From assembly GCA_023333565.1 (NCBI GenBank), contig JAJKFH010001538.1, forward strand, positions 1,911,001 to 1,975,000: 64,000 nt of DNA, written 5' to 3'. Both the position numbers and the translations under genes were made by a program. Of this stretch, positions 13,754-26,724 are shown one piece after another. The notes under the pieces are model-generated. The model saw nothing but the letters and a program-made list of their open reading frames with translations, made no database searches and was not told the DNA's origin. The stretch comes from Puffinus mauretanicus. Taxonomy: Eukaryota; Chordata; Aves; Procellariiformes; Procellariidae. Within the stretch, counting starts at the first letter, position 1. Each line of letters begins with the position of its first letter.

Positions 13754-16200
13754 TTTTTGCTCCTTTGCACTTATCTTTGTGCTTCGGACAGAGGTGCCAT
13801 ACTGTTTTCCAATGCAGGGTACACATGTACGTGTGCTCTGCTGTTCTCAGACCACAGGGATGGCTTTTGCTGGCATCTAATAGAGGACCATCCTGGAACG
13901 GATCTTTTGAGACGATGTTAGTGCAGCCCAGACCAGCTATTTATGGAAGAAATTGCTTGGTGGTAATGTTAGGTTTTGTTGCCATTTAGAGTTTTTTATG
14001 TTTTTGTGTTATGCAGGAAGCACTGTCATAAAGTAGTAACATCACCTTCATGTAGTTAATATTTGTATTGTCTTTACTAGTTTATTCCATTCTGTCCCTG
14101 ATTTGCTCAAGGTGTTGGGGAAGTCCGATATCTTTTCCTTATCCCTCTCTCCACCTGACAACCACATTAATACATGTCATTTAAAAAGAAGATACCAAAC
14201 CCTTAGCAGGATTCCTTATGTTTTTGCTTAAGCCCTCTGGATAAATATAATTTATGTAGCCTTCATTGACACTATCTTTTTCTGATGATGGAGAAATGAA
14301 TAACGCAGTTAGAGAAAGCCTTACTCTTGGGTTACCTGGAACTCTGCATGAGTGCGTAAATGTTATCTGCATTGGACCTGTCAGAGTACGCCCAGGGCTG
14401 AGGTAAACAAAAATTCATGTCTGAAATGGAAGATATGAATGTTTGAGTAGATGTTTGTTGATTATCCAGCCTCTCCTTTCTGAAAATATTTGAATGTACA
14501 CCATTATAAATAGCACTTATCATCACCAAATATAGCTACTCATAAAAAGGACATAAAATTCCAAAATTTATACAAAATGGCAGAAATAAACCATGGGAGG
14601 TTTTTATTAGAAAAAAAATAAATTTGTTTGAATAAGGATTAGTTTATGCTGAGGTGCAAGATTTCCCCTTTGCTCTTTCTTTTTCTCTGCAGTGACTCAG
14701 TTGAATTCCTGAGATACATGTGTTAGTTGTGAGAACACTGTCACAAGGTGTCTCGGCTTCAATACTGCAGGAAATACAAATCTTGCATCTTTAGGAGAAT
14801 ACTTTGTGTCTGGCTTGGCAAAAATAGCTGTAGGGAAGCTATGGTGCTGGGTTTTAATGTAGCGTGTTGTTAATGATAACTACTTAATATTTTACTCATA
14901 TATTCCTTTGGGTTCATTTAAACAGCAGCTCTCCTAAGCACTGCAGAAAGAAGTAAAATGATAAATTAAGCTAGGTCAAAGAGGAGAAATTATTTTAAAT
15001 GGATACAAACATCTAATTTGTCTGGGCTTTTAATGAATTGAAACGCCAAAGTTGCTGGAGATGACAACATTGTAAATCCTATTTATCTCTACTAAAATTT
15101 CCTTATTTTTTCCCACTCCTTCCTCTGCATTCATACATCAAGTCAATGTAGTGAGACCTGCTCCACTAAAGTGGAACCAGAAGTCAAGGTTTCCAATCCG
15201 GGGTACCCATGAGGCCACCTTTGGGTAACGCCTGACTGGTCCATACTGGGATCGCGCGGACCAAACCTGCCAGGAGGGAGGGTGCGGTGTAAATATGCGG
15301 CACTTCCAGTTGCCATAGTAATTGCTGGATTTGTTTATATTTATATACGGCTGTTTTTAACCAGTGATCCCGGACTGCCCCTCAAAGGTTATGACTACAT
15401 GTAACCCCAAGCTATGCCATACAATCACAATCCAGTCTTTGCCTCTGGAGTAAAGATACAAGAAGAATAATTTCTTGATGTTTTTGTCATCACAGGATGT
15501 TTTTCGCGCAGTCCTAATAGGAACAATTAATGCATGTGACATATATGACTTTTGTGGTCTACCAATATATGGTAGAGGCTGCTGCCCTGTCCTGTCATTA
15601 AATAATTAAATCATGTGATGGCACAACCAAAAATACAGTAAATAAAATTGGACAAATGATTAAATAATGTAAAATTGACCCACTAAGACATTAAAAATAT
15701 TATTAGTTTGTGAATATTTACTGTGGGAATGATGAGTTTAATGGTGTCTTCAGTGAACTGACGCTACTGAGCTTAAGTATCTGTTACCGCAGGAAGATGA
15801 AATTGCATGTCCCAGGTAGCAAACATAAAGCATCTTAAAAAAAAAGCATGCTGATTTAAACTTCTGTTTTTGTAGTTAATTACAAATTGATGTTGCAGCT
15901 GATGAACTTGGGGCTTAGCAGCACAGTCCATGGGCTGATTCACCCGGGGCCAGCCAGGGCTCCGGAGGCGCAGGGCACACAGGCACGTCCAGGGCAGGAC
16001 ATTTGCTTCACATCTGGGTAGGGATTTACCTACCCTGCAGTACTTTATCTTCAAAGGGAATTAAGGGCATAAATCCCCATATGCTGGATTGAAGCCATTA
16101 GTGATCAGATGATTAATACTGCTAACAGCCATCTTAAGGGTTGCAGGTAGAAATGTTTTTCTTTTTTCTTCCTTTTTGAAAATGGCTTCACCTTCACCAA

Positions 16201-19200
16201 TACCTGAAATACTGGCAAATCCACTATTCCTACTGATTGCTCCGTATTCAGAAGAGCATTGCTCCTTCCAATTATTTTTTATGCCGGTAGCCAGTCAGGG
16301 CTCTGATCCTTTTTGTTCTGGACACTGCACAGAGAAGGGAGAGCAGCTTGCTGCCATGAAATATTGCCCAGAGAGGCAGAAGGTGGAAGGACATCTGCAC
16401 TTCGTACGCGGAGCAGCCGAGCGGCAGATGCCAACCCTGCAGTGAGCTCCGTTGCTGTTGCTTGTTTCCTGCTTCCGTTTTTCATGTGCCTGTAGCAGGG
16501 ATTAACATCTCCCAGGCAGCTCCCGTGCACATTTTGCAGCAGGGGTAGGTCCCTGTCCCTCCTCCCACCCCACCAAAGTCACTCCACGAGGTGGCATTAC
16601 TCATGTCACCCCTGCCACCTATCTCATCATGGGATCCAGTGCTGAACCCCAGCAGCGAAGGGCTGTCACAGACATTTCTCATGTTTAGCGTGTGCTTTAC
16701 TCTGCTGCCTGTGGGGACTTCTCTGCTGTAAGTCCTGCAAGGTTGAAACCTCCATCATGTGCTGAGTTTCATCCTGCAAAGCTTTGTTATCGTCTTCCAT
16801 GAACCATCCGACACTTCGAATGAACTCACCTCAAGAGCAAAAGTAAATAAATAAGGAAAAAAAAAAGGTTTATTACTTTAGAAGCTTGCTGGAAACCATG
16901 AATTATGTCTTGATCTGTTAAAGGATTATAGTAACGTTGTATTAGATTTCTTACAGTTCTTGGCTTTTTTCTTTTGTTCGGCACAGCCCTAGTAATCAGA
17001 ATGGTGTCCTGTCCCCGTCACCTGGAAAAATCACCCCCCAGGTGAACGGTGCGGCTCCGGGACCCTGCTGTGGTGGCTGAGGGTCCTTGCTCCTTCAGCT
17101 CCCAATTGCAGACACAGCAGATGATAGCTCGCTACAGCCATTCATAAAGTTCGTCTAATGAATATTTTTCCTTCTGACAGGGGGAGAGGACAGCAAATCC
17201 TTGAAGATGCCATATTCACTTTATTGACGGTCTGGAAACCAGCAGCTGTACCCAGGGCTGGGTGACCCGGGGGCTTTTTTTGGCACCGAGTTTTCAGCAA
17301 TCTCACAGCTCTGGACCATCCCAGCCTTCCCGAGGAGGTGTGAAAGTGAGTGTAAATCTTCCCGGCTATCACTCGCCCATCGATCGCGAGGCGCTTGGCA
17401 GCGGTCTGAACGGTTTAGTGAACAATGTGTGCGACACAACCGGCATCCATCAGCTGCCTCTCTCGTCTCTCCTGCAACACCGCAAACACATTATTTGCCC
17501 CTAGTGAGCATCTCCTTCCAGGCTTGCATTAACACCCTTGCCACTGCAGCCCCTAATTTATTGGTCATTGGTTTCAACGATATTTACAGCCCGGCTTAAC
17601 AGTGTGTCTGCATTTTGTTTGCTGCAGATGATAATTCAGGGATTTGTTTGGCTGCCTTAAAGAAACACTTTGAAACAACTGCCATTGGGTTTGATTTTAT
17701 TGCTGGAAGGATTTAAATAAACACAAATTTAACATATTCTGTATCATCACCCAGTGTTTTGTGAAGACTGTATCAGCCTCCATCCTGCTTTGGTGATGTT
17801 TCGAAGGGATGTTTGACACAAACCTGATTATAGCTCCCAAAACCTGTGCCTGGTCCAGAGTCCATTTTATCTGATACTGTGGCCATTGGACTCTGCGTTG
17901 GCACTCATAAGGCGTCACTAGAAGTTGCTCATCAATGTAAGCCTGGTTATAAAAATCTGGCTTGCAGCAATCAGCAGGCTCTTGGCTTATTGGAGGGACA
18001 GTGGCCAGTTTTGCTTTGGAGTGCTGTACTCTTACGTTCAATATAATGCCAGGCAAGTGCAGCTGCTGATTGTCCTTTCCCCCCCCGTAATGATAACAGG
18101 GACCAGTGCATTTTCTTGGTCTTGCCCGGGGGAGGCAGGTCCTGCAAAGCGGCTGGATTCCGCAGCTCCCATCGCATCCAGGGAGACTGCGAGGGACCAG
18201 CAAGAGCTGGGAGTCAGCCTGTAGTTGCAACTGCAGTAATTACAACTAGCACCTTCTCTGCTGCCCTTATTCCTCCCGCACTTGCCAAAACCATCCTGCC
18301 TTGATTAAAATGCCCTCTCGTGTGTCCGGAAAACTAGCGGATGAACTGCTAGTGGATGAAGCGTTGTGCCACATGCACCATGGCTATTACTACTGAACTT
18401 TTTTCCCCTGCTAACTTCCAAGTGTTGTCGCATACCGATGCAAGAGCAATAGCTTTAGAGTGTTTATTGGAGCATCCCCGAGTATCCCAGGCCCCTGAGC
18501 CCCCGGGGCCTCTAACAGGAGAAAACAAATGAAGCTGCGTTCATTGACCGTAACACAAATTGACTGCTACTTGTGCTGATGTTTTCAGCATAATTCATTT
18601 CGGCTTGAACATGTTGACTATCTGCATAATTTCTCCTTGAATAGTTTTACTGCCATATGGGATACTATGGACCTTGAGCTGCCGGCTCTGCATATAACCC
18701 CTCCGTGCATTAACGAGTCTCACTCAAGGAGCGGTGCACAGCAACCTCCGCGTCCCTGGGACTGAGCCCACAGTTTCTGCTGAGTCTCCGGTGCAATATT
18801 GTCCCGCTGATGCAGTTGCACAAGGGGTGGTTTGCTAACACCCATCCTGGTACAAGCAGCGTTCATGAATGGTGATGGCCCCGCTGTGCCACTCCGGGAT
18901 GGCAGGGCTCTGCAGCCTTGGGGCAGGGCACGCAGAGCAGCCCGTGCTGGTGAAATGAGTTTTTAGGGTACAGAGAGGATTTTAGCCTCCAAAGCTGTCA
19001 AGTTGGGTGTTTTCATCAGCACTGATTTAAGCTTCTAAAGTAAAATAGTGTTGAAGAAAAATGACCAGCTTAGCCTTGCTACATAGAAAAAATTAAGAAA
19101 TTCTTCAAAAAGCTCCTGTTCTTTACCGTTTAGCCTTAATGCAAAGCATAACCTTTAGCAGTATATGCTGCAGTTAATATTGTTGACAAGCTAGGATGTC

Positions 19201-19440
19201 TTTCAGTGCAGACTTCATGTCTTAATTAAATGGAATTTGTTTCAGCAAATAATGCTTGTCAAAAGCGGGTTTTTTTGCCTTAGGACTATTACAAAGATGC
19301 TATTAGACATTTCGATAATCAGCCATCTGTGTCTCAGTGTTACAATAGCTCCATGTGAAGACAGACTAATCTTTCCCAGGCCAAAATGATAATTATAAAT
19401 TAAATACACAGACATGGCAGGCTAATCTTAAATATAAAAC
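16201..19440. other. Intergenic, mixed composition, no supported gene
   Basis: GC-richer stretches (16.3-16.65, 17.25-17.45, 18.1-18.2 kb) alternate with AT-rich unique sequence. The longest frame is 177 codons on minus at 17,697-18,230. It has no recognised domain, no Kozak support and lies among noncoding-looking sequence, so I treat it as a chance ORF. Stretches 17,500-17,690 and 18,535-18,680 look like possible conserved noncoding sequence but this is only an impression. Confidence 0.4.
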
Positions 19441-19941
19441 CATAGAGCCGTAGTACACTGTGCATAAGCAAACCAGGAGCTCACCTATTCCAACCTTATT
19501 GCTTTTAGGAGAAGGTCTGCCGCCAGACCGATCTGCGGAGGGGCCGGTGCCAGGTTCGGTGTTGGCTGTTCATCGCTCTCCCTGCAATGCCGAGGACGAG
19601 GGCTCCCGGAGAAGTGTGTGGTAAGCTGCACAGCTCACCCAGAAAGACAGATTGACGTCTTTGAATCAATCAGCGGGGACTAAAGGCCGCCCTGGTTTAC
19701 ACCCTGCACGATCCCATAAGCTGCTGTAGGATTGCACAGGGCTTGGGCTGCGTTTCGCAGTGCAAATACAGTAGAAAAGGGTACGCTGAACTGCAGTCCT
19801 GCTGCACTGGGCTACGGTACCTTCCTGAAAGGAGTTCGTCCCTGCCAGTGATGGGTGACAGAGCCCGTGCATGCCTCCAGCCCTCCCTCCACCTTTCCAT
19901 GTAGTATTTGTCCACTCTGGATCTGCAAGCTCCCAGCTGCA

Positions 19942-19972
19942 AATCATAGAATCATTCAGGTTGGAAAAGATA
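19942..19972 (-). mobile_element. CR1 LINE 3'-end stub, avian type
   Basis: The plus strand reads AATCATAGAATCATTCAGG followed by TTGGAAAAGATA. This matches the reverse complement of the avian CR1 3' terminus, with its ATTCTATGATT tail and the adjacent CCAACCT-like block. Only about 31 bases are alignable by eye; the sequence to the right no longer resembles CR1, so this is a severely 5'-truncated or decayed copy. Confidence 0.55.
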
Positions 19973-21039
19973 CCCTTATAAACTTCTGCATATAAACAAC
20001 ACATGTATAGATATAGAAATTACACTCAGCTGCTTTTTTAGGGCAGAGAGCGGCCCTGCTCATCACTTCAACTGTATTTCAGCTGAATTAATACACCCAC
20101 AGTTTAAAAAGCCATTGATTGCAGACTTATATCCAGTGCAAAAGGGAGACAGTATCCTGTCATCAATAATCCTAACACCCAAAGGATAAAACAGACACTG
20201 TCAGCATGAGCTTTTGTCAAGTTTTATTGGAAAATTTGAAGAAAAAGAGCATTTACCGTATCTACAGAGAGCACTTTGTGTGATTCTTTTTTGCTCCTCC
20301 TCTATACCAGGTTACTGCAAATACACTGCGTGAGTGGTACCATGTAACACATCAAAGTAAATACAAATGTATTTCAAATGTTGCACACTAATACTGTGTT
20401 GGTACAAATCTCTACTAAAGTTGATGTATTAAAAAATACTTTCATATATTTTATAAATAAACGGGAAAAGTCACATGTACAAGCATTACAAGAGGAGGCT
20501 TTTTTAGGCAAAGCTGATTTTTATTTTTCCATTGCACGTTTTCCAGTGTATGTGTTCAGTGCTGAAAATTATTATTAGTCTGTCTTGAGACAAATGAACC
20601 TGACTTTTAGCAAGTCTTAAAGGGTCGGGATGTGCTGTAGACATGCTGCGGCTGTGCATGTACAGGACTGTGCACCGCTGACACCAGCGTGTGAATGAGC
20701 CCATTTATGTAGATGCTCTGCTATCAAGGGGAAAAGAAAAACCACCCCAAGCCCACCTACTAAAGTTCCCGAGGCTTTTTCAGCGGGACTTGTGGGGTTG
20801 TTTCAATTAATCTCCTGAATAAGCTTTTGTCTGCAGGATGAGTGCAGGATCACGGTTTTGGTGAGAGTTGGGAGCACACAGAGATTTCAGAGATTGATGA
20901 AGTCAGGGGTGGGGGGAACAAGCAGCTGGAAATGCTGCTCAGAGACAAGGGGAGAAATAAAAGAAGTGAAAAAACACTCAGTTTGGAAAACAGCCCCTGA
21001 TCAATCCGCAGCAGGCCACTTCATACATTTATCTTAAGG
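19973..21039. other. Intergenic, nothing recognised
   Basis: AT-rich to moderate composition. Open frames are short and give no recognisable protein. No repeats beyond short homopolymers were noted. Confidence 0.5.
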
Positions 21040-21413
21040 CTTTGCCTGTATTATTTCGCTCGAGCTGTGCTCCATCTTCATCTGCCCTGCAAGGCTGGTC
21101 CCTGGGCTGCCCTCGCACGCTCAGCGCCGGGCGGGCAGGAGGAAGCTGCCCGGAGCCTTCGCCTCGGCGGCCCATTGCCATGGCGGGGTGGGCATTTCCC
21201 TGGAGACTCCTGGCGCTAGTTCTGGACTTGTGCTTCGTGGGGGACTTAAAGGACACAAAGTCCAGGGTGAATACGGAATCCACACAGGCAAATCACAGGC
21301 TTAGGTGTCCAAAATATAGCAAAAGAGGCAAATACTTGTCTATTAAAATGCCAATGAGCTTTAAAATGTTGCTCTCTGCTCTTCACGGTTTAGGTATTGA
21401 CAAAAGTGTTTGA
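21040..21413 (+). other. CpG-rich patch with signal-peptide-like ORF (uncertain)
   Basis: I count 13 CpG in 21,061-21,240. Inside it, ATG at 21,180-21,182 sits in a strong Kozak context (GCCATTGCCATGGCG). It opens a 77-codon frame starting MAGWAFPWRLLALVLDLCFV, which has the shape of a secretory signal peptide: short N-terminus, an Arg, a hydrophobic core. The frame continues without recognised domains to a stop at 21,413. The same frame is open further upstream from 21,042. It may be a chance ORF, a first exon or a lncRNA promoter; no linked exon was found. Confidence 0.2.
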
Positions 21414-24400
21414 ATTTTGTTTTCTTCAGCTGCAGCTTTCAAATTTAATCACGATTTTTTATTAGCTTTCAGTGTCCTCAATGAAGTTTGGGGAAAGAAA
21501 TAAAACAGCTTTTAGCCCCCTCACCTTTTATTTGGAATCATAATTTGTTGGGTTATTATTTTTGGCCATATGTTTGCCCAAATATTTGTCCATGAGGAAG
21601 GAGCAGCATGTTTGGGACGGCCGGTGCTTGGGAAAGCTTCCTGCCTTCAGAAGTGAGAACTTAGCATCGTTAGTGCACTTTAGGGATGCTATTGGTTTTC
21701 CCACGCAGGCTCAGAGCTACCAGTAGCTAGTCTGTTTTAAACCTTGCAAATATAAAGTCTTCAGCAAACTGACTCCATCACGTCCCTGTTTCAAAGGCCT
21801 CGCCACCTCCTCACCGGGGTGGACCCGTGGGGTTGAATGAAGCCACTGGATGGGTGCAGGGAAGAACCAGCCACGGACCACCAACACTGGATCCTGCATG
21901 TTTAACACAGCAATGCTGCTTTCCTTTCTAAACCTAAAAAAATCTCAAACCTTTATATTTACATCAATCCTCTTATTCCCCCCTTTCCCATATAGTATTC
22001 TGCTACATGGTAAGTGTCTGACGGAGAGGGTTTTTAGCTTAATGCAAGACGCTTTAGCTAACTCGGCAGCGGGCTCTGGCACACTTTCCAGTCTCGCTGG
22101 CCACAGTGCACACACAAGTCTGTATTTCTCTGGTGGTGGTAGCAATGCAGGGCAGTACTATGCTTTCTGCTCCAGCATTTTTCCTGCCCTATTGGCTTTA
22201 GAAATCGTCAGTACCCACTGTGATTTGTGCCGATGTGGTCCACGTGTGAGGGGAGAAAGGGCAATGCCACACCAGGATGCTGTCTACAAGCGTGACCGCA
22301 TCACCTTCCCCCACTAACAAATAAGGGCTATTGTTGAAGATACAAAAATTTAAAAAAAAAAAAAAAAAAGAATCACATAAAGAGTTTTCAGGCTTGAGAA
22401 AATGCCTTGCCTTGAGAGACTAAAATGTGCTTAAGAAATCATAAAGAAGCTGATGTATCTACCGGATCGAAATAATTTTACAGAGAGAAAATACTGAGTA
22501 ATTGGGATAAAGGTGGCATCCTGTGTGCCAATGGCTGGATGCCAGAGCCAGCCAGCTTCAAAGCTGAAGTTGTGTTTAATACAGAGCTGACTTTGTGCTG
22601 AGCAAGCTTGGGAAGCGGAAAACTGCCGAGAGAGCAGGGCTGGCTGGCGCTTGCTGTCTGTGTCAACATGTGGTACCTTCCTTCGGCTGTGCTCGACACA
22701 GCAGGGAGTTTTATTTGCACTAGGACTAGATGTGCTGATGATCTGGGTGAAGAGAACAACCTGAAGCTTCGCTATGAGGTGGGATATAGACCATTTCAGA
22801 TCAGCCACTTGAAAGAAAGTGTTGCTAGAGAAGGTAATTAATAAGCCAGTAGTTAGCCTCTATTTGTGGTCCACCAATATTTTTGACACTATATTTTAAA
22901 GTAATTGTCTTGGATTCCATGTAAAAATAAGACTGGAGCCCAATGCAACACTCCAAATACAGATAAATATTAGCTGCTCATACTGAATTGTCTGCACAAC
23001 AGTGTGTTCAGGGCTGATGTTAGGAAAATTCTGCACTCTTAATGCTCAAAAACAGTACAGTAGGTACTGGCCTGCAGGGTGCAGCTATGCTAAGGCAGAG
23101 GAGGGTTGAAAGCAGAAAATAATACAGTTGTTTGAAAAAATAAAAATTACTAGCAGATGCCTTATTACTCTTTTCTAGCTTGGTTGGACCTGCCTAAAGA
23201 AAAGAGAGGTGGGGGTCCAAGATGCCAGCCTGGTCTCCCTGCCTGACCCCACTCAGATCAGGCTTTGCAAGCCCTCAAAGCAAGTCCTCTGGAGAAATTA
23301 TGCACTTTCCTACGCAGAAACTTCCCTCCACTTTCTGGAAGTCAATTAACATTGAGTTTACTGTGGCCTTAAATAAAACATTAAAAACTCTCCCTCTGCA
23401 ATACTCCTTGCAGTAAGAAAGAAACCTCCTCTTCAGGTAACGCTCCACTCTGCTCTGCCGTGATTACAGGGCGGTGGAAGTCCAGCCGTCACTGCACCCT
23501 CTTCTCAGGAGTGAAAGAGTAATGGAAGGCATGTGGCTCTTGGGTCGGGCATCCGATGGGGCCATCAAGCCATGCACCGCGTCACGCACACGCAACTGTG
23601 GGGAGAAACCTTTGCTAATCCAGGAATTTGAGTCTTACTTCTGGAAATGCCAGTGCTCTGACCTTTGTAAATTGGGATGGGCTTCTTGTTTGATTTAGTG
23701 CTTGTCTTGTTTACCAGACGCAGCTGGCTTTCTGCTCTCTGCTGTGCTTACTGCCTTTATCTGATGGCTTTGGACAAGTGTCAAAGACACCATAGACTGC
23801 CAAGGGTTAGATGCTGAAGTGCTTAATTAAACGAGCCTCCAGGCAGTGGCAATTTGCATGGTAGAAGCACCACAGCAGGGCTCGCTCTATTTCTCTTTTT
23901 TTGTTTGTTTTAAGTTAGTATTGGGAACTGGTTAAAAAACCCAGTGATTTCTGTTTGGTTTTGCTTTTTGTCTTACAACTACAAGCATTTGTAAAATATG
24001 ACCCACAATGTTTCCCAAACTTAAGATGAGACACGCAAAAGCCTTGTTCACCTTTGAGTTTTGTGCCACCACCATGAGTTTTCAGTCCTTTTTCCGGAAT
24101 TTTCTTTTTTCTTACAACAAGGGACAAAGAAAATTACAAGAAGGAAAAAAAATAACCCAAAGGAAAACAGAGCTTCTTTACTAGCCAGTCCTGTCTGTGA
24201 GGACTGCAAGTCACCAGAGCACCCTGTGTGGAGGTGCTGAGGGTCATTAACTGCACTGCCTGAAGGCACCGGTACATCTTCCCACCGGGCTCTGCGGGGC
24301 TGACCTTTCGTGCTGTACACACCGCTGAACTGAGTTATGGGCAACAATTCGGCAGGTGCAGAGAGTAGATCGGGCCAAGAACATAACAAGTCGCACTGGT

Positions 24401-24960
24401 CACGCCTAAACCATCCTGCTCTGCCTGTACGGGCTGTAAATCCCACCTCATTGTACCGGGCAGCCGCGGGATTTCAGCATCTAAGGTATTTTGGCAAATG
24501 TATTAGGCTGGGCTGCAACAGCCAGCTCGCATTGCATGTAATACAAAAATAAACGAATAGTTGCAGCTCTGTGTTGCAGCCCCCTTCATCGCTGGCAACA
24601 CGGCCCCAGCCCGGGCTGCAGCTCAGTCCCACCCCTCGGGCACGAGCCCCGAGTCAGTGCCTTTGCATTTCGGGGGCATCCTGATTTTTACCAGATGTGA
24701 GCAGAGGTGAGGTTGATGCCTGCTTGTCTCTCTTCTCCGTTTTCAGGGTCATTTAAAAAATCCTTACAGCCTTGCTATTTCATTCATTATTTTTAGAGAT
24801 CCGCGTTAAAAAAGAACCAACCCTCTTGTTGGAGGCAGGTTAAAGGGTGACATTTCAGGTGTCTTTCTTCCTCTAGCAGACAGGAGCACTACATTCCTGG
24901 GCTCACTGTTCTCGGCTGGGAATTTGTCCCAGCCTCAACACCAAATCGCTGCGCCATCTC
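21414..24960. other. Intergenic, no supported gene
   Basis: Unique sequence of mixed composition. A 155-codon plus frame at 21,850-22,317 is followed by an A18 run at 22,352-22,369. The protein is unrecognised and no target-site duplication was seen, so a retrocopy is not supported. Confidence 0.45.
22352..22369. repeat. A18 homopolymer
   Basis: Eighteen uninterrupted A on the plus strand, preceded by A5TTT. It is either a simple homopolymer or a remnant tail of an old insertion; no source element is recognisable upstream. Confidence 0.85.
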
Positions 24961-25080
24961 TTTTTTAAAAGAAACACGCAGGGTTTTCCTGGTCTCCAGA
25001 TGGAGAGATTTCCCTGTGTTTTATTTCAGTCTGCTTCAAAAAGCAACAAAGGAAAAAAAATACATAAAAATCTCTTGCTC

Positions 25081-25400
25081 CAGAGGGGACTGGGGGAAGC
25101 GGGCAGCGGCTGGCTGGGAGGACGCGATGGCGATGCGGCAGGAGCTGCGCCCACATCGCGGCTGAGGTGCCGAGCGCCGCAGCACCAGGGGAGAGGTGCA
25201 CGAAGGGGGAAGGAGGGGTGAAATCCAGAAGGGAGCTCAAAGCATTTGAGGAACAGCAGCTGTGGTACCTGTCGTGAAAGCACACAGCGGGCAGCGGAGA
25301 TGCATGCGAGGGAGGGCGGCGGGGATGCTTGCCGGGCAGGGGGGGTGAGCTCTTCGGAGCGAGTAGCAGCGCTAGAGGAGGTAAATAGAACACTGAGCAC
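25081..25400. promoter_or_regulatory. Small CpG-island-like patch
   Basis: I count 23 CpG dinucleotides in these 320 bases, close to or only slightly below expectation for the composition, whereas the surrounding DNA is CpG-poor. It is strongly purine-biased on plus (G-rich, with GGGGGG runs). No exon or known promoter motif was recognised. It could be an unannotated promoter, an enhancer or simply a GC-rich island of the kind common in avian DNA. Confidence 0.4.
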
Positions 25401-26699
25401 TGCTTTGTTTGCCATAACCTAACTATATTGTAGGGGTTTTGGGGGGTTGTTTTTGGTTAGTCCAAGAGAAAATGTGCAAAGCAGTGAGTCAAGCAACAAA
25501 TGCGGGTTTCAGATGGGAGGCAGAGTGGGAGTTGTAATCTGGCATGGAAACCGGGCGCTGGCTGCTCGCCTTGCCGGCGTTAGAACAAGCAAAATTTACC
25601 CCCAGGTTTTCTAAGGGAGAAATTACCCGAGTATGAAGTGGCAAGTCATAGGATACCCAGCAGACAGGGAAACCCCTGGGGTCGAGTGGCCCAGTCCCAG
25701 GGGTTCGATGAAGAGGGGCAACAGCGATGCATGTAACCCTAGGGATGTTCACTTAAAATAAAGCTCTGCATCGGGAGGGACAAAGGGGTTCTTAGGGAAA
25801 AAAATACACAGGCATCATGGCATGCCCGTATCTTTGATGAATACCCACGTTATTGCACTCATGTCAACTCTTACGTCTCCCCTAGCCTCAGTTCCCGCTT
25901 TCCTGTTCATTTTGTTGACCTGCTGTAAGGTCATACAGGGAATCAGCCGTTATGTCCTTACAGAATTGAGATCTTGGCCTTTTTATCTGTTTTATGCAGT
26001 ACCTAGCACACTACCGGGCACTCTAGTAATTAAGACCTAATCATGGTATAAATCAAGTAAATAAGTACTTGTCGACAGGTCATCAGGACTCGTCTGTCTC
26101 TCGGGCAAAGCCGTCTTCATGGAGGTCAGCAAAGCCAAACAGCCCAAGTCCTTCAGGGCGGGTGACGGGTTTTTCAGTAGCCCCCCTCGCCCAGCCCCTC
26201 TGCAGGGGGTACCGACCAGCCCGGCAAGCTTCCCGTCTCCCACCCATCCTGCCGGCATGCCCACCTCTGCCCACTGGCATCTTCTGGGCATTTTGTTGAT
26301 TTTTTTTGTGGCGGTAAAAAAAAATAATCAAAGTATTAAATTATAAGAATATGTTAATTATTGTCAGAGATTCCAAATCAAGGCACTCGTGACTTTTCTC
26401 TCCAATTTAAAAGTGGACGGTTTCTAAATAGTCACTGAACTGCATAGTTAAAGATGTTAAGTAAAAACTCTCACTCATTCAGAAAGTGAAAATATTAAGG
26501 GAAATACTGTGACAAAAGAGTATTTCCATTATACTGCTGTTTAACCTCAACAATGAATGGAAAATACAGCTGATCTTGGGACTAGAGTCTTATTGTCAAC
26601 CAGGGACTGTTTTTTCCCCGTGATTCTAGTGTCAGAATATCCAACTGATACATAAGTGTTATAGGATAACTAAAGGGTCATTGATTCAATTTAAATTCA
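25401..26699. other. Intergenic, downstream of probable FSTL4 3' end
   Basis: Composition shifts here from the GC-rich patch (25.1-25.4 kb) through a second GC-rich stretch (26.1-26.3 kb) to AT-rich sequence above 26.3 kb. Open frames on both strands across 26.04-26.35 kb overlap each other and show no homology. Nothing else was recognised. Confidence 0.45.
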
Positions 26700-26703
26700 T
26701 TTC

Positions 26704-26724
26704 AATTAATCACTGTGATTAATT
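26704..26724. promoter_or_regulatory. Perfect 10-bp palindrome beside distal AATAAA
   Basis: The arms AATTAATCAC and GTGATTAATT are perfect inverted repeats separated by one T. On the minus strand the palindrome lies two bases downstream of AATAAA (26,732-26,727). TAATCA/TGATTA half-sites resemble homeodomain motifs. In RNA the same bases could form a short AU-rich hairpin. Function is inferred only. Confidence 0.35.

Larger units (their letters stand above)
7691..16200. other. Intergenic, no supported gene
   Basis: Unique, mostly AT-rich sequence. The longest frame, 8,834-9,274 on plus, opens with GTG rather than ATG and has no homology I recognise. Short simple repeats occur at 8,065-8,079 and 13,734-13,753. 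Nothing else was recognised. Confidence 0.5.

Noticed and set aside
16365..16380. GCCCAGAGAGG word that also occurs in CR1 3' regions
   Set aside because: Eleven bases only, with no CR1-like sequence on either side.
17697..18230. 177-codon minus-strand ORF
   Set aside because: No recognised domain, no good start context and no splice partners. One or two frames of this length are expected by chance in 128 kb of two-strand sequence.
21850..22317. 155-codon plus ORF followed 35 bases later by A18, a possible retrocopy
   Set aside because: The protein is unrecognised, no target-site duplication was visible and processed retrocopies are rare in birds because CR1 does not prime on poly(A).
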